Below, one piece after another: positions 8,671-17,561 of a DNA stretch of 64,000 bases. The stretch spans positions 1,364,001-1,428,000 of the forward strand of contig NZ_JAJNDB010000001.1 in assembly GCF_021026375.1 (NCBI RefSeq), in the 5' to 3' direction. This DNA is from Actinomycetospora endophytica (GTDB lineage: Bacteria; Actinomycetota; Actinomycetes; Mycobacteriales; Pseudonocardiaceae). Made by a program: the position numbers and the translations under genes. A model generated the notes under the pieces. The model saw only the letters and a program-made list of their open reading frames with translations, had not been told where the DNA came from and did not search any database. Position 1 is the stretch's first letter. Each line of letters opens with the position of its first letter.

Positions 8671-10530
8671 TCAGAACGAGGCGATGTCCACGTCCATGAT
8701 CGCGTTGTCCGCGCCCTCGACGATCGCCCGCCGGGCGGTCAGCTCGGGCAGGACGTTGCGGGCGAAGAACCGCGCGACGGCGATCTTGCCCTCGTAGAAC
8801 GCGGTGTCCTTCGCCGAGGCCCCGCCGTCGAGCGCGCCGATGGCGACCTCGGCCCCGCGCAGCAGCAGGTAGCCGATGAGCATGTCGCCGACACTCAGCA
8901 GGAACCGGACCGCGTGCTGACCGACCTTGTAGAGGCTGGTGACGTCCTCCTGCGAGGAGGTCAGGTAGCCGATCATCGAGCCGAGCATCGCCTGGACGTC
9001 GCCCAGGGCGGTCGCCAGGAACGCGCGCTCCTCCTTGAGCCGGCCGTTCCCGCCCTCGCTCTCGAGGAAGCCCTGGACGAGGCCGGCCACGTGCATGAGC
9101 GCCTGGCCGTTGTCCTTGACGATCTTGCGGAAGAAGAAGTCCTGCGACTGGATCGCCGTGGTGCCCTCGTAGAGCGAGTCGATCTTGGCGTCGCGGATGT
9201 ACTGCTCGACGGGGTAGTCCTGCAGGTACCCCGAGCCACCGAGGGTCTGCAGCGCCTCCGTGAGCTTCTCGTACGCCCGCTCGGAGCCCACGCCCTTGAC
9301 GATCGGCAGGAGCAGGTCGTTGACCTTCTCCGCGAGCGCCAGGTCCTCGGCCGAGACCGTGCCGGAGTCGGCGTCCGGGGCCTCGCCGAGGCGCACCGTG
9401 TCCTGGTAGGTCGCGGTGAACGCGTAGACGGCCCGGAGCCCCTCGGCGTACGCCTTCTGCGTCATGAGCGCGCGACGGACGTCCGGGTGGTTCGTGATCG
9501 GCACGCGCGGCGCGGCCTTGTTGGTCTGCTGGGTGAGGTCGGCGCCCTGGATGCGCTCCTTGGCGTACTCGAGGGCGTTGAGGTAGCCCGTCGAGAGGGT
9601 GCCGATGGCCTTCGTGCCGACCATCATCCGGGCGTACTCGATGACCTGGAACATCTGCGCGATGCCGTCGTGCACCTCGCCGAGCAGGTACCCGGTGGCC
9701 GGCACGCCGTTGCCCGAGAAGGTGAGCTCGCAGGTGGCGGAGGCGTTGAGCCCCATCTTGTGCTCGACGTTCGTGACGAAGGCGCCGTTGCGCTCGCCCG
9801 GCTCGCCGGTCTGCGGGTCGAAGTGGAACTTCGGCACGAGGAAGAGCGAGAGGCCCTTGGTGCCCGGCTTCGCGCCCTCCGGGCGGGCCAGCACCAGGTG
9901 CAGGATGTTCTCGACGAGGTCGTCGGAGTCGGCCGAGGTGATGAAGCGCTTGACGCCCTCGATCGTCCAGGTGCCGTCGCCGTTGTCCCTGGCCTTGGTG
10001 CGCCCGGCGCCCACGTCCGACCCGGCGTCGGGCTCGGTGAGCACCATCGTCGCGCTCCAGGCGCGGTCGACCATGACCTGCGCCCAGTGCTTCTGCAGCT
10101 CGGTGCCGTTGCGGTAGATCACCGAGGCGAAGTTCGGGCCGGTCATGTACATGAACACCGGCGCGTTGGCGCCGAGGATCATCTCGGCGGCCGACCACTG
10201 CACGGACGGCGGCACGCCCATCCCGCCGATCGCGTTGTCGGCCGAGAGGCGCCACCACTCCGCGTCCCACATCGCGCGGTAGGACTTCTTGATGCCCTCG
10301 TCGAGGTGGGCGGTGTGGGTCTGCGGGTCGAAGCGGACCGGGTTGCGGTCACCGGACTCGTAGGACGCGGCCAGCGGGCCCTCCGCGAGCGCGGCGGCCT
10401 CGTGGAGCAGCGCCCGCGCCGTCTCCTCGTCGGTCTCGGCGAACGGACCGACCCCGAAGCGGTCCTGCACGCGCAGGAGCTCGAAGAGGTTGAACTCGAT
10501 GTCGCGGACGTTGGCGCGGTAGTGACTCAT
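8671..10530 (-). CDS. acyl-CoA dehydrogenase with C-terminal extension
   Basis: A 619-residue FadE-type flavoprotein. It is longer than the 380-400-residue core because it carries N- and C-terminal extensions, as in the acyl-CoA dehydrogenases that act on long chains. Core signatures include [76 protein letters not shown] and [16 protein letters not shown]. The final 130 residues are helical and match the extra C-terminal domain of this subfamily. ATG at 10530 is preferred over longer forms because the family N-terminus ([19 protein letters not shown]) starts there and a GGAG lies upstream. A promoter with an embedded TTACC-N4-GGTAA palindrome lies at 10602-10630. Confidence 0.9.
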   Translation of the reverse strand: MSHYRANVRDIEFNLFELLRVQDRFGVGPFAETDEETARALLHEAAALAEGPLAASYESGDRNPVRFDPQTHTAHLDEGIKKSYRAMWDAEWWRLSADNAIGGMGVPPSVQWSAAEMILGANAPVFMYMTGPNFASVIYRNGTELQKHWAQVMVDRAWSATMVLTEPDAGSDVGAGRTKARDNGDGTWTIEGVKRFITSADSDDLVENILHLVLARPEGAKPGTKGLSLFLVPKFHFDPQTGEPGERNGAFVTNVEHKMGLNASATCELTFSGNGVPATGYLLGEVHDGIAQMFQVIEYARMMVGTKAIGTLSTGYLNALEYAKERIQGADLTQQTNKAAPRVPITNHPDVRRALMTQKAYAEGLRAVYAFTATYQDTVRLGEAPDADSGTVSAEDLALAEKVNDLLLPIVKGVGSERAYEKLTEALQTLGGSGYLQDYPVEQYIRDAKIDSLYEGTTAIQSQDFFFRKIVKDNGQALMHVAGLVQGFLESEGGNGRLKEERAFLATALGDVQAMLGSMIGYLTSSQEDVTSLYKVGQHAVRFLLSVGDMLIGYLLLRGAEVAIGALDGGASAKDTAFYEGKIAVARFFARNVLPELTARRAIVEGADNAIMDVDIASF

Positions 10531-10601
10531 CCGGATCTCGCTCCGTCTCGAAGGTCGGCGCCCGGCAGGGGCACGAGCCGGTCGTACCGGCGGGTAACCA
10601 C

Positions 10602-10630
10602 AGAGTATTACCGGGTGGTAACCCTGTCGA
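10602..10630 (-). promoter_or_regulatory. promoter with palindromic operator for the acyl-CoA dehydrogenase
   Basis: On the minus strand, -35 TCGACA (10630-10625), a 17-bp spacer and -10 TACTCT (10607-10602) face the gene at 10530. The spacer holds a perfect inverted repeat TTACC-N4-GGTAA (10608-10621). A further GGTAACC half-site lies at 10593-10599. Such a layout is typical of repression by a TetR-type regulator, which is not encoded next to it. Confidence 0.55.
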
Positions 10631-10729
10631 GAGCCGCCTGGCGCACCGTCGTCGCAGCCGTCGGCCGCGGCCGGGACGTGGGACACTCCCGGCCCGGGGA
10701 TCCGGGGTCACGAGGAGGGGACTCACACG

Positions 10730-13150
10730 GTGCGGGTGGCCACGACGCGGGCACTGGAGTCCCTGCGCACGCTGCTGGTCACGGCCGATCCGGGGCTCGC
10801 GCGGCTGCGGCTGGCCACGGTGGCGGTGGCCTCGATGGCGCTGGCGGCGGGGCTCGTCTCGCTCGGCCGGGCGACCGTGCTCACCGGCGAGCCGGTCACC
10901 ATCGTGCTGTTCGCCGGCGTGCTCGCGATGATCTCCAACCTCGCGGTCAACGAGACGTCGCTGCCCCGCCAGCGGGTCACCACCGTGCTCATGACGGTCC
11001 CGGCGCTCGTGGCGACGGTCGCCGGCACGCTGCTCTCGCCGTACCGGGTGGTCGCCGACGTCGTCTTCGTCCTGGTCATGGTCGGCGCGGTCTACGTGCG
11101 CCGCTTCGGGCCGCGCGGGTTCGCGCTCGGCCAGGGCGCCTTCATGGCCTTCTTCTTCACGCAGTTCCTCAAGGCCCAGCCGGCCCAGGTGCCCGCGCTC
11201 TGCGTGGCCGTCCTCCTCGGGATCGGCTCGACGCTGCTGCTGCGCGGGGTGCTGTTCGCCGAGCGGCCGGAGCGGACGCTGCGCCGGCTCGTCGACGCGT
11301 TCCGGGCCCGGGCGCACGAGATGGTCCTGCGGGTCGACGACGTGCTGGAGGCCGCGCAGGAGAGCGTCCCCGAACACCCCGTCGCCGGCCGGTCCCCGGG
11401 TGCCGAGCACGAGCAGGTCGGCGAGGTCGTCCTCGAGCGGCTCTACCGCGCGCGGCGGCGTCTCAACGAGACCGCCCTGCTGGTCGAGGACCAGCTCGAG
11501 CGCACCACGGCCGAACGCGTCTGGCCCGGCCTGGAGAACGACGTGCTCGCCCTGCGGGTCGTCGACACCGAGCTCGGGCTGGAGCGGCTCGGGGTGGCGG
11601 TGCGGCGGATGGTCCGCACCGGCGAGCCCGGGTCGGGGGAGGCCGACCAGCGCCCGACCCCGCTCGCCCTCACCGCGCTGCGCACCGGCCTGGTGCACCT
11701 CGGGCGCGCGCTGGAGCGGCGCGTCCCGCACCGCCGGGTCCTCGGTGAGCTCGCCGACGCGCGGGGGGCGGTCGCCGGGCTGGTCGCCGACATCCGCCCC
11801 GGGCACGAGCGGGTGCAGCGCGCGGCGTTCGCGGTCCGCCGCGTCTCCGACTCCGTCGAGTACGCCCAGCGCGACGCCCCGGCCCGCCCGGGCGACGCCA
11901 CGACCGAGGGCATCGCCCTGCCCGGTGTGCCGCGCAGCGCGTCCCCGGTCGAGGTCGCGGGGGAGGCCGCCGGCGACGGCATCGCCGACGGCCGGCCGGA
12001 TCCGCCGGGCACGGCGGGCGGCGCCGAGGAGGAGAAGCGCGACGCCGGGCTGCTGCTCACCACGCGCCAGGCGGTGCAGGTCGGGGTCGGGACGACGCTC
12101 GCGATCGTCATCGGCGAGCTGCTCGCGCCGCAGCGCTGGTACTGGGCGGTCATCGCCGCCTTCGTCGTGTTCGCCAACACCAACAGCCGCGGCGACCTGC
12201 TCTCGCGGGGCTGGGGCCGCGTCGTCGGGACCGTCGGCGGGGTGGCCGCCGGGATGGCCCTGGCCGCGCTGACCGCGGGCAACCAGACCGTCTCCCTGAT
12301 CCTGCTGTTCGTGTGCGCGTTCCTCGCGCTGTACCTGGTCCGGGTCTCGCCCGGCATGCTGGCGTTCTGGATCACCGCGGTGCTCGCGCTGGTCTACGGG
12401 CTGATCGGCCAGTTCAGCGTCGAGACGCTGCTGCTGCGCATCGAGGAGACCCTGGCCGGGGTCGTGGCGAGCGTCCTGGCGGCGTTCCTCGTGCTGCCCA
12501 AGGGCACCCGGGAGGCCTTCGGCGAGTCGGTCGAGGCGTTCGTCGACACCGCCGACGACGTCCTCACCGGCGCCGTCGGGACCATCCTCGGGCAGAGTTC
12601 GACGCCGCCGCTGGAGCGCGCGCGGGACATGGACACCGCGCTGGCGACGCTGCGGGCCCGGGTGCGGCCGCTGCTCGTCGACACCCCCAAGCGCCGCGGA
12701 CGCTCCAGCCACCGCCGGGCGCTGCGGGTGTTCGTCGTCGTCGACCACTACGCCCGGGCGCTCGCCCGCCTCGCCGCCGACCTCGGCACCACGCCCGATC
12801 CCGGCTGGTCCCCGACGCTCTCCCCGGCCCTGCAGGCGGTGCGGGACAACCTCGACGGCCTGCGCGACGTCGTGGTGCGCGGGAAACGGCGCTCCGACGG
12901 CGGACAGGTCCTGGTCGGTTCCGCCGAGGAGCTCGTCGACCGGGCCGAGGCGTACGCCGCCCGCGGCCAGGACCCGCACCGCCGCCAGGACGCACTCGTC
13001 GTCACCCGGCTGCTGCGCCGCATCGACCAGGCCGTCGTCGCGCTGGCCGTCGACCTCGGGGCCGCCCGGGACGAGGAGGCCGAGGAGGTCCGTCAGTCGC
13101 CGAGCACCCGGGCCAGCGCCGGGTTGGTGAACACCCGGTCCGGGTCGTAG
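10730..13150 (+). CDS. FUSC-family integral membrane protein
   Basis: An 806-residue membrane protein. The N-terminal set of about six helices lies at roughly residues 25-190. A long soluble region (about 190-440) contains helical coiled segments. A second set of helices follows (TLAIVIGELLAPQRWYWAVIAAFVVFANTN, then to about residue 590), and then a soluble C-terminal tail. The second set, with RWYWAVIAAFVVF and RGDLLSRGWGRVVGTVGG, is typical of FUSC/aromatic acid exporter-like proteins. The substrate is unknown. The GTG start at 10730 has GAGGAGG upstream. The last 58 bp overlap the 3' end of the convergent oxidase gene. Confidence 0.75.
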   Translation: MRVATTRALESLRTLLVTADPGLARLRLATVAVASMALAAGLVSLGRATVLTGEPVTIVLFAGVLAMISNLAVNETSLPRQRVTTVLMTVPALVATVAGTLLSPYRVVADVVFVLVMVGAVYVRRFGPRGFALGQGAFMAFFFTQFLKAQPAQVPALCVAVLLGIGSTLLLRGVLFAERPERTLRRLVDAFRARAHEMVLRVDDVLEAAQESVPEHPVAGRSPGAEHEQVGEVVLERLYRARRRLNETALLVEDQLERTTAERVWPGLENDVLALRVVDTELGLERLGVAVRRMVRTGEPGSGEADQRPTPLALTALRTGLVHLGRALERRVPHRRVLGELADARGAVAGLVADIRPGHERVQRAAFAVRRVSDSVEYAQRDAPARPGDATTEGIALPGVPRSASPVEVAGEAAGDGIADGRPDPPGTAGGAEEEKRDAGLLLTTRQAVQVGVGTTLAIVIGELLAPQRWYWAVIAAFVVFANTNSRGDLLSRGWGRVVGTVGGVAAGMALAALTAGNQTVSLILLFVCAFLALYLVRVSPGMLAFWITAVLALVYGLIGQFSVETLLLRIEETLAGVVASVLAAFLVLPKGTREAFGESVEAFVDTADDVLTGAVGTILGQSSTPPLERARDMDTALATLRARVRPLLVDTPKRRGRSSHRRALRVFVVVDHYARALARLAADLGTTPDPGWSPTLSPALQAVRDNLDGLRDVVVRGKRRSDGGQVLVGSAEELVDRAEAYAARGQDPHRRQDALVVTRLLRRIDQAVVALAVDLGAARDEEAEEVRQSPSTRASAGLVNTRSGS

Positions 13151-14427
13151 GCGTCGCGGACCCGCAGGAAGTCGCCGAGCCGGGGGTAGGCGGCCGCGAC
13201 GTCGTCGGGCGCGAAGTCGTGGCGGGTGCCCCAGTGCGGCCGGCCGCCGTGGTCGCGCAGCACCGCCGACGCGCGGTCGAGGACCGGCCCGGGGTCGGTG
13301 CCGCGGGGGACGCGCACCGCGAGCCACCCGGTCGGGCGGCCGTGGGCGGGGTGCAGCCAGCCGGGTTCGGGCGGCCCGACCCGCATCCGGATCGGCAGCC
13401 CCGTCTCGAGCCCGTCGGCCAGGCCGGTGAGCAGGTCGCGGAGCCCGTCGGCGAGGGCCTCGCGCGGCAGCGCCCACTCGGTCTGCTCGTAGCGCACGGC
13501 CGGCGGGTCGGACAGCACGCGGTGGCCGGCGCCGGTGGCGGACACGGTCCGCGCGAGGCGGGACACCACCCGGTTCAGCGACGGGGCGAGCCGCGGCAGG
13601 GCCCGCTCGACGACGACCGCCCCGCCCAGCGCCGTCCGCCCGGTGGCGCCCGCGCTGGTGATCCCGACAGTGCGCTCGCGCGCGTCCTTCGGGTCGGCCT
13701 CGTCCTCGGAGCCGGGCTCCTCGACCGGCTCCGCCGGGTCCACGTACTCCGCCCAGCGGGCCAGAGCGGTCGGGGAGGAGGGGAAGAGGGCGGCCTCCGC
13801 GAGGTCGTGGCCCTCCCAGAAGGCGGGGTCGAGGATCTCGTCGAGTGGCCGGGAGGAGCGCGTGACCCGCACCGGGACGGCGGGCACCGCCGCGAGCTCG
13901 ACGTCGAGCACGACCCCGAGCGCGCCGAGCGCGGTGCGGGCGGCGTCGAGGTCGGCGCGGGGCACGTCGCGGACCTCGCCGCGGCCGTCGACGATGCGCA
14001 TCCCGAGGACCTGGTCGGAGAGCGATCCGTGGCCCGCGGCGCTGCCGTGGGCGCCGACCGCGAGGGCACCGCCGACGGTGGGCTCCCGCAGGTCGAGCGG
14101 GACCGCGAGCGCGAGACCGCGCTCGGCGAGGGCCTCCTGCAGCTCACCGACGGTGGTGCCGGCCCGGACCCGCACGGTGGCCTGGCCGCTGCCCGGACCG
14201 CCGGCCGAGACCGCCGTGATCCCGGAGAACGCGGAGGCGTCGAGGTGGACGCCGTCGGTGACGGCGAGGTCGGAGAAACTGTGGCCGGAGCCGACGGGGC
14301 GGACGGTCTGGCCGCGCTCGGCGGCGCGGCGGACCACCCCGGCGACCCCGGCCTCGTCGAGCGGCCGCGCGGTCGCCACGGGCCGGCACCGCTGCCCGCC
14401 CGACCAGTTCGTCCACATCCGGGTCAC
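13093..14427 (-). CDS. D-arabinono-1,4-lactone oxidase family FAD protein
   Basis: A 444-residue FAD-linked oxidoreductase of the aldonolactone oxidase family, which oxidises sugar lactones such as gulono- or arabinono-lactone. The FAD-binding PCMH-type region is at residues 15-180, with the start MWTNWSGGQRC, the motif RPVGSGHSFSDLAVTDG and the segment LREPTVGGALAVGAHGS. The C-terminal part ends with HWGTRHDFAPDDVAAAYPRL, containing the HWG signature of the family. The acceptor could be oxygen or a carrier; this cannot be decided here. It overlaps the FUSC gene tail-to-tail by 58 bp. Confidence 0.85.
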   Translation of the reverse strand: MTRMWTNWSGGQRCRPVATARPLDEAGVAGVVRRAAERGQTVRPVGSGHSFSDLAVTDGVHLDASAFSGITAVSAGGPGSGQATVRVRAGTTVGELQEALAERGLALAVPLDLREPTVGGALAVGAHGSAAGHGSLSDQVLGMRIVDGRGEVRDVPRADLDAARTALGALGVVLDVELAAVPAVPVRVTRSSRPLDEILDPAFWEGHDLAEAALFPSSPTALARWAEYVDPAEPVEEPGSEDEADPKDARERTVGITSAGATGRTALGGAVVVERALPRLAPSLNRVVSRLARTVSATGAGHRVLSDPPAVRYEQTEWALPREALADGLRDLLTGLADGLETGLPIRMRVGPPEPGWLHPAHGRPTGWLAVRVPRGTDPGPVLDRASAVLRDHGGRPHWGTRHDFAPDDVAAAYPRLGDFLRVRDAYDPDRVFTNPALARVLGD

Positions 14428-14493
14428 CCTATGACCCCGCGGGTCCGGTGCGAGCGGGGTCGGCGGTGACCGACCCGTGCGTCCGCGCGCGTG

Positions 14494-15096
14494 TCAGGCG
14501 ACGAACTTGCCGATCGCGACGTCGACGCCGTCGCGGACCGTCGCGGCCGTGGTGCCCGCGGCCGTGCGGGCGCCCTCGGCCCACTCGCTGACCTCGGACC
14601 CGACGTCGGACGAGTGCCCGCCCAGGCTCTCGGTCTTCTTGACGAGCTTGCGACGGGCCCGGCGGGCACGCCAGCCCAGCGACGGCTTTCCCTCGGTGTC
14701 CACCGCGGCGAGGATCAGGCCGCCGAGCAGGCCGAGGTTCTTGAGGAAGTGCGTCTGCTGGGCGCTGCGCTCGGCCGGGTCCTTGGCCTCCCAGAAGGGG
14801 TGCGCGGTGACCGTGGTCGGGATGACGCTCCCGGCCAGCAGCAGCGAGGCGAGACGCGGGAACTTGCCGAGGGCCAGCAGCACGCCGCCCCCGATCTTCA
14901 CGCCCGCGTCGATCCGGACGAGCTGCTCGGGCTCGGTCGGCACCTGGGACGGGAGCTTGTCCCCGACGGCGTCCTGGGCCTGCGCCACCTTGGGCGCGAT
15001 CATCCCGACGCGCGGCTCCGGGTTGAGCAGGGTGTCGATCCCGCCCTTGATGAACACCGCGGCCAGCATGGGCCGGGCGAGGCGACGGACCAGCAT
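14494..15096 (-). CDS. DoxX family membrane protein
   Basis: A 200-residue protein with the DoxX fold: MLVRRLARPMLAAVFIKGGIDTLLNPEPR at the N-terminus, then GVKIGGGVLLALGKFPRLASLLLAGSVIPTT, a loop HPFWEAKDPAERSAQQTHFLKNLGLLGGLI, and a basic C-terminal tail. DoxX-like proteins are small quinol- or redox-associated membrane proteins whose partner varies. ATG at 15096 is chosen because GGAGG lies 9 nt upstream and the family N-terminus begins there. The tail beyond residue 140 is soluble and lacks a known motif. Confidence 0.8.
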   Translation of the reverse strand: MLVRRLARPMLAAVFIKGGIDTLLNPEPRVGMIAPKVAQAQDAVGDKLPSQVPTEPEQLVRIDAGVKIGGGVLLALGKFPRLASLLLAGSVIPTTVTAHPFWEAKDPAERSAQQTHFLKNLGLLGGLILAAVDTEGKPSLGWRARRARRKLVKKTESLGGHSSDVGSEVSEWAEGARTAAGTTAATVRDGVDVAIGKFVA

Positions 15097-15242
15097 GGGC
15101 AAGACCTCCGACGGCAGGGATGGGTGGCCGGGGCGATACCCGGCGCCGGGTCGGGGCACACCTCACCACGCCCGGCCGCCACCGTCGTGCGGACCCCTGT
15201 CGACGGTCCGGTCCGCCCGGCGTCGTGCCCCGGACACACGAC

Positions 15243-15285
15243 GAGGGGCACCCCCGACCGCTCCCCAGCCGCGGAGGTGCCCCTC
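15243..15285. terminator. GAGGGGCACC hairpin
   Basis: GAGGGGCACC (15243-15252) pairs perfectly with GGTGCCCCTC (15276-15285) around a 23-nt loop. It lies downstream of the minus-strand gene ending at 15404 and upstream of the DoxX gene. The 307-bp stretch 15097-15403 otherwise holds only the 14-bp tandem repeat and no credible gene. Confidence 0.5.
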
Positions 15286-15291
15286 TAGCTC

Positions 15292-15355
15292 GTGTCGCCT
15301 ACCCCGTGTCGCCTCCCTGATGTCGCCGGTCCGATGTCACGTGTCTCGTGTCGCC
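15292..15355. repeat. five degenerate 14-bp tandem repeats
   Basis: The core RTGTCGCC recurs at 15292, 15306, 15320, 15334 (as ATGTCACG) and 15348, exactly 14 bp apart each time. The repeat lies between the hairpin at 15243 and the end of the gene at 15404. No coding function is apparent. Confidence 0.6.
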
Positions 15356-15403
15356 GCTGCGTCGCGGCCGTTCCGGACTCCCCCGACGGGACCGGACCGG
15401 TGA

Positions 15404-16012
15404 CTAGCGACGCAGGACGTGGCGCCCGCTGTCGGGCTCGACCCGGGGGCGACGACGCCGCTCGGCGCGACGACGCATCTCGTCCTCGGCCGACGCGGCG
15501 TGGTGCCGGTCGTCGTCGTGACGGATCTCGTCCTCGTAGCGCGGCGGCGGGGGCGGCGCCGTCTCCACCGGGGCGAGCCCCCGGCGTGACCGGCCCTGCG
15601 CCGGGAAGGGTCCCGACCCCGGGTGGGGCTCCGGGATGCTCGGCTCGGCGGGGCGACGCCGCTCCTCGAGCCGGTCGTACCGGTCGTCGTGACGCCCGCG
15701 ACCCCGCTCGTCGGCCGACGTCCGGACCTCGTGCGCGATCGACCGGAAGATCGGCGTCGCCTCGAGCTCCGAGAGCGCCGGCAGGGCGGTCAGCGCCGGA
15801 CGGGCGCCCTCCGCCCGGGCGCGCCGGGCCCGCTCGTAGCGCTCCTGCTCGTACCGTTCGTGCGCGAGCCGCTCGTGCGCCAGCCGCTCCGAGTCGGCCG
15901 GCTGCCTCGGGGCGCCGACACGCTCGAGCCGCGCGGGCTCGTCATACGTCCACTGCCCGTACGAGTCGAGACGCCATCCGCCGCGCACCGACTCCTCTCG
16001 CCACACCCACAT
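15404..16012 (-). CDS. hypothetical charged protein with a conserved N-terminus
   Basis: A 202-residue protein without a recognised fold. The N-terminus MWVWREESVRGGWRLDSYGQ is aromatic and looks conserved. Residues 40-80 contain tandem HERLAHERYEQERYERARRA and are probably a helix or short coiled coil. The remainder is rich in Arg, Asp, Glu and Pro and is probably disordered. There is no signal peptide or membrane segment. ATG at 16012 is preferred over a GTG 9 nt upstream because GGAGG is correctly spaced for the ATG. Its role is unknown. Confidence 0.6.
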   Translation of the reverse strand: MWVWREESVRGGWRLDSYGQWTYDEPARLERVGAPRQPADSERLAHERLAHERYEQERYERARRARAEGARPALTALPALSELEATPIFRSIAHEVRTSADERGRGRHDDRYDRLEERRRPAEPSIPEPHPGSGPFPAQGRSRRGLAPVETAPPPPPRYEDEIRHDDDRHHAASAEDEMRRRAERRRRPRVEPDSGRHVLRR

Positions 16013-16392
16013 GTCTTCCACCTCCGCCGTTGCACCACACGGTTGTGCTGACGCTGGGGCGAACGGCCCCGTTCGCTCGCGTCAACAGGCCCAACGGCAG
16101 CTGTGTGGCGCACCTTGTGGGCGACGCGCCGAGTCAATCGCGACACGCCCGAACACCCCCTGACCGTGTGTCACTCCACTGGTGCAGGAGGGAGGGGCGT
16201 TCTCGGCAGATGCCCGATCTCACCGTCCGTCACATCGACCCGCTCGACAGGGGCACCCGGGTGAGTCGTCCGGATCCGCGACGCGCGTACGGCCGGTCGC
16301 CCACCGGATCGAGTGGATGCGCACGGTGGTGGCACACCCCGTCGAGCGATCGGCGGCGGCCACCCGGGCGCCGCGCCCTCTACGGTGCCGGG
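16013..16392. promoter_or_regulatory. 380-bp divergent intergenic region
   Basis: It separates the minus-strand hypothetical gene from the plus-strand AI-2E-type gene. It contains the perfect palindrome GCGAACGGCCCCGTTCGC (16059-16076) and, at its right end, the -10 hexamer TACGGT (16381-16386) exactly 6 nt before the GTG of the next gene. I see no convincing gene inside it. Confidence 0.45.
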
Positions 16393-17499
16393 GTGCAGAC
16401 GCCGACCGCGCGACGGCCCGGGCCGGTGGTCGTCGGGACGCGGGCGATCCGCCTGCTGGCCGTCGTCGCGGTGGCGGCCGGGACGGCCGCGCTGCTCGCC
16501 CGCCTCGCGCTCGTCGTCGTGCCGGTCGCGGTGGCGATCGTGCTGGCCGGCCTGCTCACGCCCCCGGTGCGCCTGCTCGTCCGTCACCGGGTGCCCCGCC
16601 CGCTCGCGGCCGGTCTGGTGCTCGTGGCCGCGCTCGCGGGACTCGCCGGGCTCGCGACGGTGCTCGCCGGGGCCGTCGGCGACTCCCTGCCCGCCCTCGT
16701 CGCCGAGCTGAGCCGGGGCCTGGCCGCCGTCGTGGACGCCGCGTCGGGCGTCGACACCGCGACGGGCGGTCTCCCGGCCCGCGCCGTCACGACCACGCTG
16801 GTCACACTCGCCCGGGACGGACTCGCGGTGCTCGCCGGAGACCCGCAGGCGGTCACCGCCGCCCTCGGCGCCGGCCTCGTCCCCACCCTGCTCGGGCTCG
16901 TGGTGACGGTCGCGGTCGTCGTCTTCGCGGCGCTGCTGACCGTCTTCGTGCTCGCGGTCCTGCTGAACGAGGGGCCCCGGGTCTGGTGGTTCCTGCTGCG
17001 CGCCGTGCCGGCGGAGCGTCGTCCGGCCGTCGCCGAGCGGGGCGCGCGGGCGTTCGCCGCGCTCGTGGCCCACCTGCGGGGCGTCCTGGTGGTGGCGTTC
17101 CTCGGCGCGGTCGGCAGCGGCGTCGTGCTCGGGGCGCTGGGCAGCCCGCTCGCCGGACCGGTGGCGGCGACGGTGCTGCTGGGCGGGTTCGTGCCGGTGG
17201 TCGGGCCGCTGGTGGCGGGCGCGGCGACGGTGCTGGTCGCTCTCGCGACGGCGGGTCCGGTCGGGGCCGGGGTCACGGCCGCCGTCGGGATCGGGCTCTC
17301 GCTCCTGGGGCACCGGGTGGTCGTGCCCCGCGTGCTCGGCGGTCGTGCCCCGGCGGGGGCGCGACCGAACCCCGTGGCCGTCGTCCTCGCCGTGGCGGCC
17401 GGGATCGTCCTGGCCGGGGCGATCGGGGCGCTGCTCGCCGTGCCCGCGCTCGTGGTGCTCACCGCACTGCGCGTCGGGCCCCCGGACGACGCCGGGTAG
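16393..17499 (+). CDS. AI-2E/TqsA-type permease family protein
   Basis: A 368-residue integral membrane protein with about eight helices. The paired N-terminal helices (LLAVVAVAAGTAALLARLALVVVPVAVAIVLAG), a soluble amphipathic region with LPALVAELSRGLAAVV, and a C-terminal block with LGGFVPVVGPLVAGAATVLVAL fit the AI-2E transporter family. Members of this family export small molecules or exchange cations, and the name does not prove autoinducer transport. The GTG start lies 6 nt after a TACGGT hexamer and has no Shine-Dalgarno, so a leaderless mRNA is likely. Confidence 0.75.
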   Translation: MQTPTARRPGPVVVGTRAIRLLAVVAVAAGTAALLARLALVVVPVAVAIVLAGLLTPPVRLLVRHRVPRPLAAGLVLVAALAGLAGLATVLAGAVGDSLPALVAELSRGLAAVVDAASGVDTATGGLPARAVTTTLVTLARDGLAVLAGDPQAVTAALGAGLVPTLLGLVVTVAVVVFAALLTVFVLAVLLNEGPRVWWFLLRAVPAERRPAVAERGARAFAALVAHLRGVLVVAFLGAVGSGVVLGALGSPLAGPVAATVLLGGFVPVVGPLVAGAATVLVALATAGPVGAGVTAAVGIGLSLLGHRVVVPRVLGGRAPAGARPNPVAVVLAVAAGIVLAGAIGALLAVPALVVLTALRVGPPDDAG

Positions 17500-17561
17500 T
17501 CCCCGCCGCGCCGTAGTCCCTCCCCACTGCGCCGCCGACCGCGAGCGGCGACGATGCCCGG

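Noticed and set aside
10349-13477. Long open frame on the minus strand opposite the FUSC gene
   Set aside because: It is a GC-bias shadow. The plus-strand frame has the membrane helices and family signature, while the opposite frame is a low-complexity string of Arg, Gly, Ala and Pro.
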